DNA from: Bdellovibrio sp. | Lineage (GTDB): Bacteria > Bdellovibrionota > Bdellovibrionia > Bdellovibrionales > Bdellovibrionaceae | Assembly (NCBI GenBank): GCA_014376935.1 | Contig: JACMQO010000044.1 | Span: 1 to 32,026 of the forward strand | Length of the DNA stretch: 32,026 nucleotides | Direction of reading: 5' to 3' | Shown here: one piece after another, positions 15,706 to 24,287 of the stretch | Layout: the number at the start of each line of letters is the position of its first letter | Numbering within the stretch: position 1 is the stretch's first letter | Program-made: the position numbers and the translations under genes | The notes under the pieces: generated by a model | Databases searched by the model: none | The model's input: the letters and a program-made list of their open reading frames with translations, nothing else | Told to the model about the DNA's origin: nothing

Positions 15706-16768
15706 TTATAAAACTGAACTTAAGAAAATTCTGACTTTGGTGAATTTAGACACGTTACCAGAACAAATCAATTCGGTCACAAAACTGATCAACGAAAAAG
15801 ATTTAGCCCACTTTTTTATCGACAGTATTTATTTAAAAAACGTCATCGCTTACATCATCGAAGAGCACTGGATTCAAAGTAAAAACTCAACCAATGACAT
15901 CTACTTTGATCGTTTTATTAAAAAATACTTTGATGCCGAATTAAAACCTCTTTTATTTCTTCATTCGTATTTTCTAAGCACAAATATCGAAGAAATGCAT
16001 ACGTCGGTCAAAGCCTTAGCTCAGACCGAAAAATTAGTAATCAGCTTTATCAAATCGTCCCCCTTCCCGTTTCAAAAAACTGTTTTACAAATTGCCTTAG
16101 CCAGAATGTCTGAACTGTTCGAACTTGAACATCAAATGAATTCAGACGAAGAAAAAAAGCCAAGTGATACAAAGCTTTCTTTGTACAGATCATTTGATAG
16201 TTTGGATCAAATTTTCGACCTTGATTACTTACTCAATGAAGTTCCCGCGCTGGATCAAAAAGAACGCCTTTACGAAGGCGCCGGAGTCGGCGTTCAGTCC
16301 AGTTACGCCACGACGCTGATTGCCCTGCGCTATTTAAATTTAGCCAAAGGATCACGTTTTATTGATTTAGGTTCAGGCTATGGTCGTATTGGCTTAGTCA
16401 TCGGCCTTATGCGTCCCGATATTCAGTTCACGGGCTACGAATTCGTTCAAGAGCGCGTTGCTATTGCGAACAAGGCCAGTGTTCATTTTAATCTAAATCA
16501 GCACGTCAATTTTATTGCGCAAGATTTATCAAGCCCCGAATTTAAAATACCCATGGCCGATACGTATTACATCTTTGACGCATTTACGGACTCTAGCTTT
16601 AAGACCATCATCGAACAGCTTCAGGTTTTAACGGCAACCCGTAAAATTACCGTAGTCACAAAAGGGAACGCCAAAATGTGGATGAGCAAAACCTTCTGGT
16701 CGGCACCGCAAGAATTCAACGACGGAAACCTTTGCCTTTTCAGATCTTCAAGCTCTGTCAAATCTTGA
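15698..16768 (+). CDS. Class I SAM-dependent methyltransferase, substrate unknown
   Basis: 356 residues. The C-terminal half is a Rossmann methyltransferase: motif I is RFIDLGSGYGRIGLVIG (residues 220-236), an acidic end of strand 2 follows in FTGYEFVQERVAIA, and motif IV-like DTYYIFDAF comes later. The segment YEGAGVGVQSSYATTLIALRYL just before motif I resembles the approach seen in Dot1-like and protein or small-molecule methyltransferases. The N-terminal 190 residues are helical and unrecognised. GTG start without a ribosome site; see the leader ORF. A 10-bp hairpin follows before the next gene. Confidence 0.8.
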   Translation: MSDYKTELKKILTLVNLDTLPEQINSVTKLINEKDLAHFFIDSIYLKNVIAYIIEEHWIQSKNSTNDIYFDRFIKKYFDAELKPLLFLHSYFLSTNIEEMHTSVKALAQTEKLVISFIKSSPFPFQKTVLQIALARMSELFELEHQMNSDEEKKPSDTKLSLYRSFDSLDQIFDLDYLLNEVPALDQKERLYEGAGVGVQSSYATTLIALRYLNLAKGSRFIDLGSGYGRIGLVIGLMRPDIQFTGYEFVQERVAIANKASVHFNLNQHVNFIAQDLSSPEFKIPMADTYYIFDAFTDSSFKTIIEQLQVLTATRKITVVTKGNAKMWMSKTFWSAPQEFNDGNLCLFRSSSSVKS

Positions 16769-16797
16769 CGGTTATTTTTAATTCAGATTCAATACCA

Positions 16798-16826
16798 GTC
16801 AGTTCATCTGAAAAAAATGAACTGAC
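16798..16826 (+). promoter_or_regulatory. 10-bp hairpin between methyltransferase and MBL-fold genes
   Basis: GTCAGTTCAT (16798-16807) and ATGAACTGAC (16817-16826) form a perfect 10-bp stem with a 9-base loop, ending two bases before the GGGGG ribosome site of the next gene. No T-run follows, so it is more likely an mRNA processing, stability or partial-attenuation element than a classical terminator. Confidence 0.6.
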
Positions 16827-16837
16827 ATGGGGGCCTT

Positions 16838-17677
16838 GTGAATCATATCGGAAAAGAATGGTCTTATGACGGCCTTGATTTTATCGGAGTCTCTTTAGCG
16901 GGAATTCGAACTTCGATCGCGATGCCGACATTATCTTTGGCATTTGATGTGGCGCAAGGATTTCCGTATCTTTTTAACATCAATCATTTTTTTATGACTC
17001 ATGGTCATCTAGATCACGCGGCGGGAATTCCCTACCTTATTTCGCAAAAATCGATGTCGGCCCATAAACAACCCACATTTTATATGCCCCATTCGATGAT
17101 TGAACCCATGAAGCAAATCATGAGCGGCTGGGCGCAAATCGAAAAATATGAATACCCTTATCAATTTGTGGGTGTGAAAGAAACAGACACGTTTGAAATC
17201 AATCGAAACTATTTCGTACGCCCATTTAAAACCGTTCATCGCGTCGATTCGTTTGGCTACACGTTATTTCATACTAAAACCAAATTAAAACCCGCGATGG
17301 CACTTTTATCACAAAATGAATTACGTGAGGTGCGCGAATCAGGACAAGAAATCACCCAACAACTTGAAACACCTTTGGTTAGTTTTACGGGTGACACGCA
17401 AATTGAATTTTTAGATGCGGCCCCATGGATTAAAAAATCAAAAATTTTATTTCTAGAATCAACTTATTTAGATCAGGATAAATCGATTCAAAGTGCCCGC
17501 GATTGGGGTCACACGCATTTAGACGAAATAATTCCGCGCCTTGACGAACTTGAATGCGAAAAGATTGTTTTAATTCACTCCAGCGCACGTTATTCGTTAG
17601 AGCATGCCCTGGATCTATTAATTAAAAAAATTCCACCGCAGCACCAAAATAAAGTGATCTTATTTCCGGGACGGTAA
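16838..17677 (+). CDS. MBL-fold hydrolase, RNase Z-like
   Basis: 279 residues, starting at a GTG with GGGGG 6 bases upstream. It has the metallo-beta-lactamase metal ligands in RNase Z-like order: THGHLDHAAGIP (His55, His57, Asp59, His60), FKTVHRVDSFGY (His134), SFTGDT (Asp186) and GHTHLDE (His225/His227). It is close in layout to tRNA 3'-processing endonuclease relatives but lacks a clear flexible exosite arm, so it may be a different phosphodiesterase or hydrolase of the same superfamily. Cytoplasmic. It is probably transcribed with the methyltransferase 69 bases upstream. It converges on the delta-60 gene with 7 bases between the stops. Confidence 0.85.
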   Translation: MNHIGKEWSYDGLDFIGVSLAGIRTSIAMPTLSLAFDVAQGFPYLFNINHFFMTHGHLDHAAGIPYLISQKSMSAHKQPTFYMPHSMIEPMKQIMSGWAQIEKYEYPYQFVGVKETDTFEINRNYFVRPFKTVHRVDSFGYTLFHTKTKLKPAMALLSQNELREVRESGQEITQQLETPLVSFTGDTQIEFLDAAPWIKKSKILFLESTYLDQDKSIQSARDWGHTHLDEIIPRLDELECEKIVLIHSSARYSLEHALDLLIKKIPPQHQNKVILFPGR

Positions 17678-17684
17678 CGGCAAC

Positions 17685-20240
17685 TCACATGAAGAAATTT
17701 AATCGCATTAAGAAGAAGTCATTAATGTCGAATGTGTCGGTCGTAGTACCGCCGACCAAAATTTGATCGTCACTTTCTACAAGTAAAGAGCTGACGTAAC
17801 TTATCGAATGATTTCCACTAAAGTCCAAAACAAACTGCCCATTGACCGCAAAACTAGTATCTAGAAATCCAGACGATGTAGCGCGAACCACCACGATGTT
17901 TGAGTTGTTATCGGTGCCACCAATCACAATTTTTTCATCGGACTGCAAGGCCATCGCTGTTCCGTAACTGGCACCTGAGCCAACTGTGGTCATAAATTTT
18001 CCACTAGCTCCAAACGACGTATCCAAAGCGCCGTTCGAATTGAATCGGACGACCGCTAATTGATTGTCTGTGCCATTATTTATGTATCCAGCCGCCAATA
18101 TTTTTCCGTCGGATAGCAAGGTCACACAACTGATCCCATCGTGAAGGCCCGAATTAAAATTGGCGATCATTTTTCCGCCCGTACCAAAGCTTACATCCAA
18201 CGTACCGTCAGGCAGAAATCTCATCATAGCCATGTCATCGTCAGTTCCTGCCGCCGCATCTGTCGAGCCAACAACTAAAATTTTTCCGTCGGGCTGAGCG
18301 ATGGCAGAAGTGGTCGAATCGTAACTACCAACCCCATACGTCGGCAATACGAAACCGCTTGAACCGAAACTGGAATCTAAAACGCCGCTGGATGTAAAGC
18401 GCGCCAAGAACGCGTTATTTAAACCGCCGTGATAGGAATGCCCGGCTACAATAATTTTACCGTCACTTTGAATAATGATACCGACCGGGTCGTCACTGGA
18501 TCCGGCGTAGGCGTTGGCGACAACGATTCCGCCCGTGCCAAATGTTGCATCCAACACGCCATTTGCATTGTAGCGCGCTGTCGCAAAACCTAAAGAGCCA
18601 AACACAGCGCCATTATAATAATAGCCGCTGACTAAAATTTTTCCATCACCTTGCAGAGCGATGGCACTAATCGAATCGGCGGACTCGATGGCGGGATTTA
18701 TATCCGTGATCACTTTGCCCGATACACCGAAAGTCGAATCTAAACTTCCATCCTTATTGGATCTGACTAAAATGAAATTCATTGTCCCGGTCGCATTGGT
18801 GCGCCCCGCTTGAATTATTTTACCATCCGGTTGCTTCACCATGACGTGCATCTCGTCCAGGCTTGGGCTTAATCCGTCAAAAGTAACCTGTCCGTTAACT
18901 CCAAAAGTATTATCCTGGATGCCGACGGCCGAAATTCTGTAAATGGCGTAATTCGTAAAAAAATCTGTCGAGGCGTCTCCGGCCAGTACAATTTTACCGT
19001 CTGCTTGCGCTAACACGGCGTAAGCATTATCGCTTGAGTACGAATTTAAACCGATATCGATTGTCAATTTTCCCGAGCCATTAAAAGTTGTATCTAACGC
19101 ACCGGTGGTTGCTAAACGAACGGATGCAAAATCGGTCGAGCCCCCGACCACGGCAAATCCTGCTATAACAATTTTTCCGTCGCTTTGTAACGTCATTGCG
19201 GTGGCCTGCGTGGTGGCTCCACCGAAAGTGGTCGTCGCTATACCGCCCGAGCCAAACGTGCCATCTAAAACACCTGCCGTCGTGTAGCGGATCACACTCC
19301 ACATCGTGCCGTACTGAACGGTTCCACCCTGCAGGATTTTTCCATCAGCTTGAATCGCCACCCCGAAGGATAGATCATCCGAATTGATAGAGGTCACAAC
19401 CACACCCGCATTGCCGAATGAATTATCAAGCGCCCCGACGGATGAAATTCTTGCGATCGCAAGATCTTTTGAACCACCCACCGTCGTATAACCCGTAACA
19501 ATTATTTTTCCATCCGACTGCACGGCGATTCCATTCGCCACATCGGCGCCGCCCGCACTGATATCTAATATTAATTTTCCACCCGTACCAAAAGAAGTAT
19601 CTAAAGTTCCGTTCAAGTTATACCTAACAATGGCAAAATCTTGAGTAGTCCCCGCCATTTTTCCGGCGACCAGAATTTTTCCATCGGCTTGCAACGCGGC
19701 CGCGTAAGCTTCATCATCGGAGCCACTGCTGATGTCGGTAATCACTTTTCCGCCCACACCAAAACTAGTATCAAAACTGCCATCCGCATTTAACCGGGCC
19801 ACCGCAAAATCGCCAGTGCCCCAACTGCCAGAGCTACCAACCACAATAATTTTTCCGTCGGGTTGAATAAGAAGTGCATTTAACTTTTCAGCCGAATGCA
19901 CTAGCCCCACGTGAATTCTGGAGTACCCTGCAGAACCAAAGGTCATATCTAAAACTCCGGCTGTCGTTAATCTTGTGATTTCCATCGCCTGCACGCTGTT
20001 GCCGCCGACAATAATTTTACCATCTGATTGCTGAGCTAAGGCCCGTGCACTGTCGTTACCCGGCGTCGATCCCATGTTAGTTGCAATTTTAAATGGGCTT
20101 CCCGTCGGCAGATTTGGAACGGCTGGTACCGGATTCGCATTGATCCAAGAGATGATCGAGGTTCGACCACACGCTGATAGCGTGAATACCAATAGACTTA
20201 GAATAAATAATTTAAAGCGCATTCGAACTTGAGTCGCCAC
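17685..20240 (-). CDS. Delta-60 repeat lipoprotein
   Basis: About 851 residues from the GTG at 20240, which has GAGG 5 bases upstream; ATG 20222 is a close alternative. It has a signal peptide with lipobox LFILSLLVFTLSAC, so it should be a lipoprotein with an exported, probably beta-propeller-like body. There are fourteen repeats of about 55-60 residues, each with a (Q)xDGKIxxxG strand followed by an (R/Y)xxxGxLDxxFGxxG segment, the 'uncharacterised delta-60 repeat' pattern. The last two units are more divergent (SDEKIVIGG, SDDQILVGG). Function unknown; such proteins are surface or periplasmic and may bind ligands. A single gene. Confidence 0.93.
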   Translation of the reverse strand: MATQVRMRFKLFILSLLVFTLSACGRTSIISWINANPVPAVPNLPTGSPFKIATNMGSTPGNDSARALAQQSDGKIIVGGNSVQAMEITRLTTAGVLDMTFGSAGYSRIHVGLVHSAEKLNALLIQPDGKIIVVGSSGSWGTGDFAVARLNADGSFDTSFGVGGKVITDISSGSDDEAYAAALQADGKILVAGKMAGTTQDFAIVRYNLNGTLDTSFGTGGKLILDISAGGADVANGIAVQSDGKIIVTGYTTVGGSKDLAIARISSVGALDNSFGNAGVVVTSINSDDLSFGVAIQADGKILQGGTVQYGTMWSVIRYTTAGVLDGTFGSGGIATTTFGGATTQATAMTLQSDGKIVIAGFAVVGGSTDFASVRLATTGALDTTFNGSGKLTIDIGLNSYSSDNAYAVLAQADGKIVLAGDASTDFFTNYAIYRISAVGIQDNTFGVNGQVTFDGLSPSLDEMHVMVKQPDGKIIQAGRTNATGTMNFILVRSNKDGSLDSTFGVSGKVITDINPAIESADSISAIALQGDGKILVSGYYYNGAVFGSLGFATARYNANGVLDATFGTGGIVVANAYAGSSDDPVGIIIQSDGKIIVAGHSYHGGLNNAFLARFTSSGVLDSSFGSSGFVLPTYGVGSYDSTTSAIAQPDGKILVVGSTDAAAGTDDDMAMMRFLPDGTLDVSFGTGGKMIANFNSGLHDGISCVTLLSDGKILAAGYINNGTDNQLAVVRFNSNGALDTSFGASGKFMTTVGSGASYGTAMALQSDEKIVIGGTDNNSNIVVVRATSSGFLDTSFAVNGQFVLDFSGNHSISYVSSLLVESDDQILVGGTTTDTFDINDFFLMRLNFFM

Positions 20241-20480
20241 AATAACCTCTTTGGAGATTCCAAATAGACGACTTCTTATCGGATCTTTAACAGGATCGGA
20301 TAACGTTTGTGTAACAAGTCTGATAAAAGACATAGGTTCGACTCAATGAAGCTACATTGGATTCAATATCATCATTTTGATTCAAAACGAATTTAGACCG
20401 TTTCGTTTTAAGAATAAATTTCCCCAAAGCCGTCAAATCTTCCGTCTGACATTGCCCCTATAAATTGGAGAAGTTGATAC

Positions 20481-20553
20481 TTGGTTGCCAGAAAATATAG
20501 AATTTCAGAAAAATCGATCATGAACTGGCGCGCACGATTTAAAGGTTTAAATT
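20481..20553 (+). pseudogene. Relic of a transposase helix-turn-helix
   Basis: One frame reads VARKYRISEKSIMNWRARFKG, the helix-turn-helix signature of IS3-type OrfA transposases (VAxxYxISxxxIxxWRxxF). Stops and unrelated sequence flank it on both sides, and the convergent small gene begins 20 bases on. I see no inverted repeats nearby. The match is short, so moderate to low confidence. Confidence 0.4.
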
Positions 20554-20573
20554 TTGCGCCCATCCGCGCGCGA

Positions 20574-20873
20574 CTATTCTACCACGATCCAGTTGCCAAC
20601 TCTTCGAAGCACGCCAGAAATTGGATCGCCGTTTTTCAAAGAGCAATCCTTATCTTGAAATTGATATCCAACGACTTCACCTTCAACCAAAGGGCAAACC
20701 TGACTTGAATTTAGCATCGATAATTGAATATTGAAGTAACACTCAATCGTCGATTCGCTGAGCTGAAGTTGCGTGTAATTAGAAACTTTTCCAATAAATT
20801 GAGCCTCTTGATTTTCACACGCGAAAACAGCAGAAGATATTAAAATAAATGATCCTACGATATATTTAAACAT
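20574..20873 (-). CDS. Small secreted protein, unknown function
   Basis: 99 residues from the ATG at 20873 (AAGAGG 5 bases upstream). It has a signal peptide MFKYIVGSFILISSAVFA, cleaved before CENQEAQF; the Cys right after the Ala-type cleavage could be a lipid anchor, but the site (AVFAC) is atypical. The mature part contains four Cys (CEN, ECYF, VCPL, DCSL), likely two disulfides, in a short beta domain ending RRVGNWIVVE. No known family. It lies beside the relic-rich region. Confidence 0.7.
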   Translation of the reverse strand: MFKYIVGSFILISSAVFACENQEAQFIGKVSNYTQLQLSESTIECYFNIQLSMLNSSQVCPLVEGEVVGYQFQDKDCSLKNGDPISGVLRRVGNWIVVE

Positions 20874-20982
20874 TGAAACCTCTTTTAAAAATTGAGTTAA
20901 TTGCTGCCTGCCCGAGCAAACTACCCTACATTTCAAATTTAAATTGTTAGGTTTGAATTAAGTTTTTAAATCCAGGTCGTGT

Positions 20983-21126
20983 TGTCGAATTATGTTAAAA
21001 ACGAAAAAGGATCTACCTTATCAGACGCTTATGCGCATGTTAGTGCTTGATGGTTTCGCTCGCCTTAAAAAGGCAGCCTAATTTAATCGGTGAAAGCCAT
21101 GGACTGGGTCATATTGAATATGGTCT
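20983..21126 (+). pseudogene. Deleted copy of the BrnA-like antitoxin gene
   Basis: This stretch matches 24611-24893 at both ends with an internal deletion. The first 30 bases (TGTCGAATTATGTTAAAAA and on) match the antitoxin start, and the rest matches its last 29 codons (LPYQTLMRMLVLDG region) plus about 45 bases past the stop. The junction lies in AAAAAGG, which occurs on both sides of the missing segment in the other copy. A 29-codon frame MLKTKKDLPYQTL...KKAA remains (20992-21081). It is probably not functional. It has no toxin gene in front. Confidence 0.85.
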
Positions 21127-21146
21127 TGCAATCGCCTTCACGCGCT

Positions 21147-21190
21147 AAAAAAAGAAATGGCGAGTGCGGTAAAATCGCCTTCGCCATTTT
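21147..21190 (-). terminator. Terminator of the lectin gene
   Basis: Minus strand: AAATGGCGA and TCGCCATTT pair perfectly (21181-21189 with 21155-21163) and are followed by C and seven T. It lies 23 bases after the lectin stop codon. Confidence 0.85.
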
Positions 21191-21212
21191 AATTAAACCT
21201 TTGTCTTTCAGA

Positions 21213-23045
21213 TTACGGATTTACCTTCTGCAATAGCGGGGTGATTTGTTTCATCTCTCCGGCTAATTTTGAAATGGTCGTGCTGTCATAAGCATTTTGC
21301 TGAACGCGAATGACGGTCGTACCAGTCGCTCTATCGATATTGAAAGCTCCGTAATTCATCATCGCACGGAAAACTTTTTGTCCTAAAGGCGACAAATTTG
21401 CCGGCATCGGAGTTCCGCGTGGAATGGCCAGACGATCACCTTCTTGCGAAAGGCCGCCCGAGTTAGCTCCATCGGAATAGATCGCTTCGCCAGTTGGATT
21501 TGGCAGAACCAGTGGCACGTCTAGAACGATCTGCAAGGCGTGGTTAATTTCACCTTTATCAGTTTCAGCTTGAACCAAAAGACCAGCCAGTTGGCTAGAA
21601 CCGGCAGCAACGATACCCGCAGATAAGAACGGAGACTTCGTTCCCCAGCCCGAACCTGTCAGAACGTTGGTTCGTCCGTAAGCCTGGCAGGTTGCGGTCG
21701 TCTCGGTAAGACGTTTAAATTGCCAACAATTGTGAATGGCAGCGCCATCTAAAATTAATATTTCACCGTCAGAACCAACGGCTCCGGTCACTCCAGCTGG
21801 AATGCGGATATTTAATGTTTGTGCGGACCATCCCCATGAATCCGGAATCTTTACGGCGACCAAAGGATCCGTGTTTTTAGATTGAATAACGGCCGGCGAA
21901 TACTGGTTCCAATTCACCCAGTAGTTACCACCAGATGGTGTCGGCCAATTCAATTTTTTATAAGTTGCGCCAGTCTTGACGGGCGTATTCCATGATGAAG
22001 TCGCAGAGAATGGACGATCGCCCAATTGGAAGCCGACCGTTGCGGGAGAGATCGTCAAATAATTCAAGTTGAAGCCACCATAACCATTCGTCACGACAGC
22101 ACGCAGACGGTGATTACCGGCTGTAAAGTTGATGACTTTGCTATCCACGTTTTTGTAAGTTTGAAAACTTCCGGTGTCGGGCGCAGTGATTACGCCGGTT
22201 ACGTCGACGGCATCTAGTTCGTATCGAAACGTGCTTCCAGTTCTATTCGAAGAGACTCGAGACGAAATAGTGTAGGCGCCAGCATTTGGAACGTAGATCG
22301 AATAAGTTAAAAATTCGCCCTGGTCTATATAAGCAATGGCATAGCCACCCCCCGAATCTGAGGTCGCTTCGATGTCAACGTCCGAAGTATCCGCCCGATA
22401 CGAAGCGCCACCTTGGTTGCCGGCGACTCTTTCTTTAAACGCCACATTCGGTCCACCAAGGTCAAAATCTTCGGCTTGAATTGTGACGGGTGAACTTGAA
22501 ATCACCGCAGCCGTGCCCGAGTAGGGTGCCGAGGCTCCACCTGCCGGTTCGATCTTAAATTTCTGTGCACATGTGTCGTTTGCAGTGTACTGCTCAAGAG
22601 CCGTTCCCACCGCTGTGCCCGCAGCTTTGACATCTAGGTTTTTTCCGCTGTGCTTGGCCTGCAATGTGTAGATGCCATTTGCAACATTTGAAGCTTTAAA
22701 AAGTTGATTCAGACCACCGGTGCTTGAGTATTGTTGTAAGAGCGCTCCATCGGCCTTTGAAACGCCAGTGACATCTAAAAGCTGCTGAGAGTGCTGCACC
22801 GTAATCGTATAGGCGTCACCGCTTTGCGTGAATTTAAAGACCTGTGCAGAGGCGTTCGCTTTCGACGCCAATTTGATCGGCGCACCACGAAGCACACTTC
22901 CACCATCGACTTGCATCACCAGATCGCCTTTGCCACATGTCGATACGATTCGGTAAGTCGCCCCCGAAATAATTTGCGCTTGAGCAATTCCAACCCCACC
23001 AATTATTAGAAAAAACATCAATACGGATTTTTTTTCGAATCTCAT
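21213..23045 (-). CDS. Secreted ricin-lectin/CBM6 protein with an uncharacterised C-terminal domain
   Basis: 610 residues from the ATG at 23045 (AAAGGGG upstream). Signal peptide ends at about residue 23 (IAQA/QII). Residues 28-167 are a ricin-type beta-trefoil lectin (YRIVSTCGKGDLVMQV, HSQQLLDVTGVSKADGALLQQY, HSGKNLDVK). Residues 185-334 are a carbohydrate-binding module of the CBM6 type (TIQAEDFD, GGYAIAYIDQGEFLTYSIYV, NHRLRAVVTNGYGGFNLNYL). Residues 340-610 (from LGDRPFSATSSWNTPV, through GEINHALQIVLDVPL to MNYGAFNIDRATG) resemble a domain I remember from secreted actinobacterial proteins of unknown function. Two sugar-binding modules in front suggest it acts on a polysaccharide. It is the only intact-looking gene between the two brnA-like copies and has its own terminator. 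Confidence 0.85.
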   Translation of the reverse strand: MRFEKKSVLMFFLIIGGVGIAQAQIISGATYRIVSTCGKGDLVMQVDGGSVLRGAPIKLASKANASAQVFKFTQSGDAYTITVQHSQQLLDVTGVSKADGALLQQYSSTGGLNQLFKASNVANGIYTLQAKHSGKNLDVKAAGTAVGTALEQYTANDTCAQKFKIEPAGGASAPYSGTAAVISSSPVTIQAEDFDLGGPNVAFKERVAGNQGGASYRADTSDVDIEATSDSGGGYAIAYIDQGEFLTYSIYVPNAGAYTISSRVSSNRTGSTFRYELDAVDVTGVITAPDTGSFQTYKNVDSKVINFTAGNHRLRAVVTNGYGGFNLNYLTISPATVGFQLGDRPFSATSSWNTPVKTGATYKKLNWPTPSGGNYWVNWNQYSPAVIQSKNTDPLVAVKIPDSWGWSAQTLNIRIPAGVTGAVGSDGEILILDGAAIHNCWQFKRLTETTATCQAYGRTNVLTGSGWGTKSPFLSAGIVAAGSSQLAGLLVQAETDKGEINHALQIVLDVPLVLPNPTGEAIYSDGANSGGLSQEGDRLAIPRGTPMPANLSPLGQKVFRAMMNYGAFNIDRATGTTVIRVQQNAYDSTTISKLAGEMKQITPLLQKVNP

Positions 23046-23389
23046 TATGTCCCCTTTACGTTCTGATGCATGAATTAAGGTCCCCGCAAGTAACATTGCA
23101 AAGCGAACGCCGCCTGAACTGCATTGTTGCTCTTTTAAGTCGTTGAACCTGGATAACTTGTAACCAATCAGAGTACGTAGTCACGACGTAACCAGCTGGT
23201 TTATAAGAGAAACTACAAAATTCTGGCTACGCATTAGTGCTGTCAGTTTTCTTAACACCACTTTCGATTAATCTGTTCAGCCGGTTTGACCCAAAATGAA
23301 ACGAAGATTGAAAAAGTAGAGAAAAAGAATTTCGAGTTCTGGGTAAATGTCTTTTCGAATTAGCTATGAAGTTAGATGCAAAAAATAAC
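23046..23389. other. Intergenic region upstream of the lectin gene
   Basis: 344 bases with no convincing gene. It must hold the lectin promoter, but no strong -35/-10 pair stands out. A perfect 12-bp palindrome AACCAGCTGGTT lies at 23190-23201. The sequence may be what is left of the integrase gene body after decay, but I cannot follow an integrase frame through it. Confidence 0.6.
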
Positions 23390-23581
23390 TTAAGTGCAAA
23401 TGAGATTCTTTATCCAGGTAATTCGACACGGGAAGAATCTTGAATTAGAAGAAAGAAATTTGGGGTCTCTTTCCGATGTAATTCCTCGTCTTCTTCTGGC
23501 GACCATCTTTTTGTTTTGATCGCGCTCGGCTACATAAACTTCATATAACTTTTTATTTTCTTTCATATACGTCTTAATCAT
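23390..23581 (-). pseudogene. Truncated tyrosine integrase (arm-binding N-terminus only)
   Basis: 63 codons with a very good ribosome site (AGGGG, then 6 bases to the ATG). The first 38 residues, MIKTYMKENKKLYEVYVAER and then RRRRGITSER, resemble the N-terminal arm-type DNA-binding domain of phage-type tyrosine recombinases. After GITSER the frame turns into unrelated sequence and stops. No core-binding or catalytic domain (R-HxxR-Y) is found downstream. It is read as the start of an integrase whose body was deleted. The 54-residue gene lies just upstream on the same strand. Confidence 0.5.
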
Positions 23582-23657
23582 CTTTTACCCCTTTCGACTA
23601 AAAAGAGATTGAACATCGTTAACATGAAATCTCAGCCTGCGACCAAATTTAGAAAAT

Positions 23658-23822
23658 TTAATCTTTCTTCGATATACCATTATACGAAGAGCGTTTTTGA
23701 ATAATAAAGTTTAGTAGTTTTGCTCTCGTGGTTTTAATGCCGCTGTCTTTCAATTGTTTCTTAATTCTACTTAAATTATCTGATTCATTTTTTTCTAAAT
23801 AAACATATTTTAAATCTTTCAA
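23658..23822 (-). CDS. 54-residue helical small protein upstream of the integrase stump
   Basis: It reads MKDLKYVYLEKNESDNLSRI and on to GIKTTRAKLLNFIIQKR, starting at a TTG with AGAGG 8 bases upstream. A beta strand followed by two basic helices suggests a ribbon-helix-helix or excisionase-like DNA-binding peptide. Being encoded directly before an integrase-like start supports a role in the element's control, but that is inference. A TTG start and short length leave room for doubt. Confidence 0.5.
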   Translation of the reverse strand: MKDLKYVYLEKNESDNLSRIKKQLKDSGIKTTRAKLLNFIIQKRSSYNGISKKD

Positions 23823-24251
23823 AATCTTTACCTCTTTTATAACAAGTACTCACTACTGGGGCCCTTTTAGGCCGGCTAACAAAATATCAATGTGTCTGAA
23901 ATCACTATTCTTTTAAAGATTCGAACTGCAAAACAGGGTCAAATTGTTTTGGGTCAGTTTTTTTGTATAAATTGGCTCCGGCGCTCGTTGCCGGACATAA
24001 GCTACTATTATTTTTGGTGCTGCGATTTTTTATCTCCTTTCATCGAACCGTTACCTAGAAGTACATTTCAACTAGAGTGCCATTGTTGACGAATCTCAGT
24101 TAAATCGTTGAAATAACATTTGTTTTTGCAGTTATCGAAGGAAGTTTATAAAGTTCCTAAAAACCGATTCGTTCGTGTTTACGAACGAAAAAGATGCGAA
24201 ATATTTTATATTTGTTTTGAGGCAAATTTGCCGTTCATAAATACGAACATC
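23823..24251. other. AT-rich gap with two hairpins and a promoter-like pair
   Basis: No convincing gene. TTGTTT (23944-23949) and TATAAA (23966-23971) are 16 bases apart on the plus strand, and a TCCGGC/GCCGGA hairpin follows at 23977-23995, so a short RNA could start here. A perfect 9-bp hairpin TTCGTTCGT/ACGAACGAA with a 4-base loop lies at 24168-24189. Confidence 0.4.
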
Positions 24252-24280
24252 TTGTGTTTTATAGTGAATTACACTATACT
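24252..24280 (+). promoter_or_regulatory. Promoter and palindromic operator of the brnTA-like locus
   Basis: TTGTGT (24252-24257), a 17-base spacer and TATACT (24275-24280) lie just before the brnT-like ATG at 24288. A palindrome TATAGTG/CACTATA with a 5-base centre (24260-24278) covers the spacer and -10, as expected for autorepression by the antitoxin. Confidence 0.75.
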
Positions 24281-24287
24281 AAAGCCG

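Noticed and set aside
17685-20240. Frames opposite the delta-60 gene as real genes
   Set aside because: They are shadows of the repeat codons, with no ribosome sites and no domain match.
23892-24089. 65-codon plus-strand frame
   Set aside because: No ribosome site, no recognisable domain, AT-rich composition and overlap with hairpins; likely chance.
24120-24287. N-terminal extension of the brnT-like gene from 24120
   Set aside because: It would be translated through the promoter, the operator and a 9-bp hairpin; ATG 24288 fits the family.
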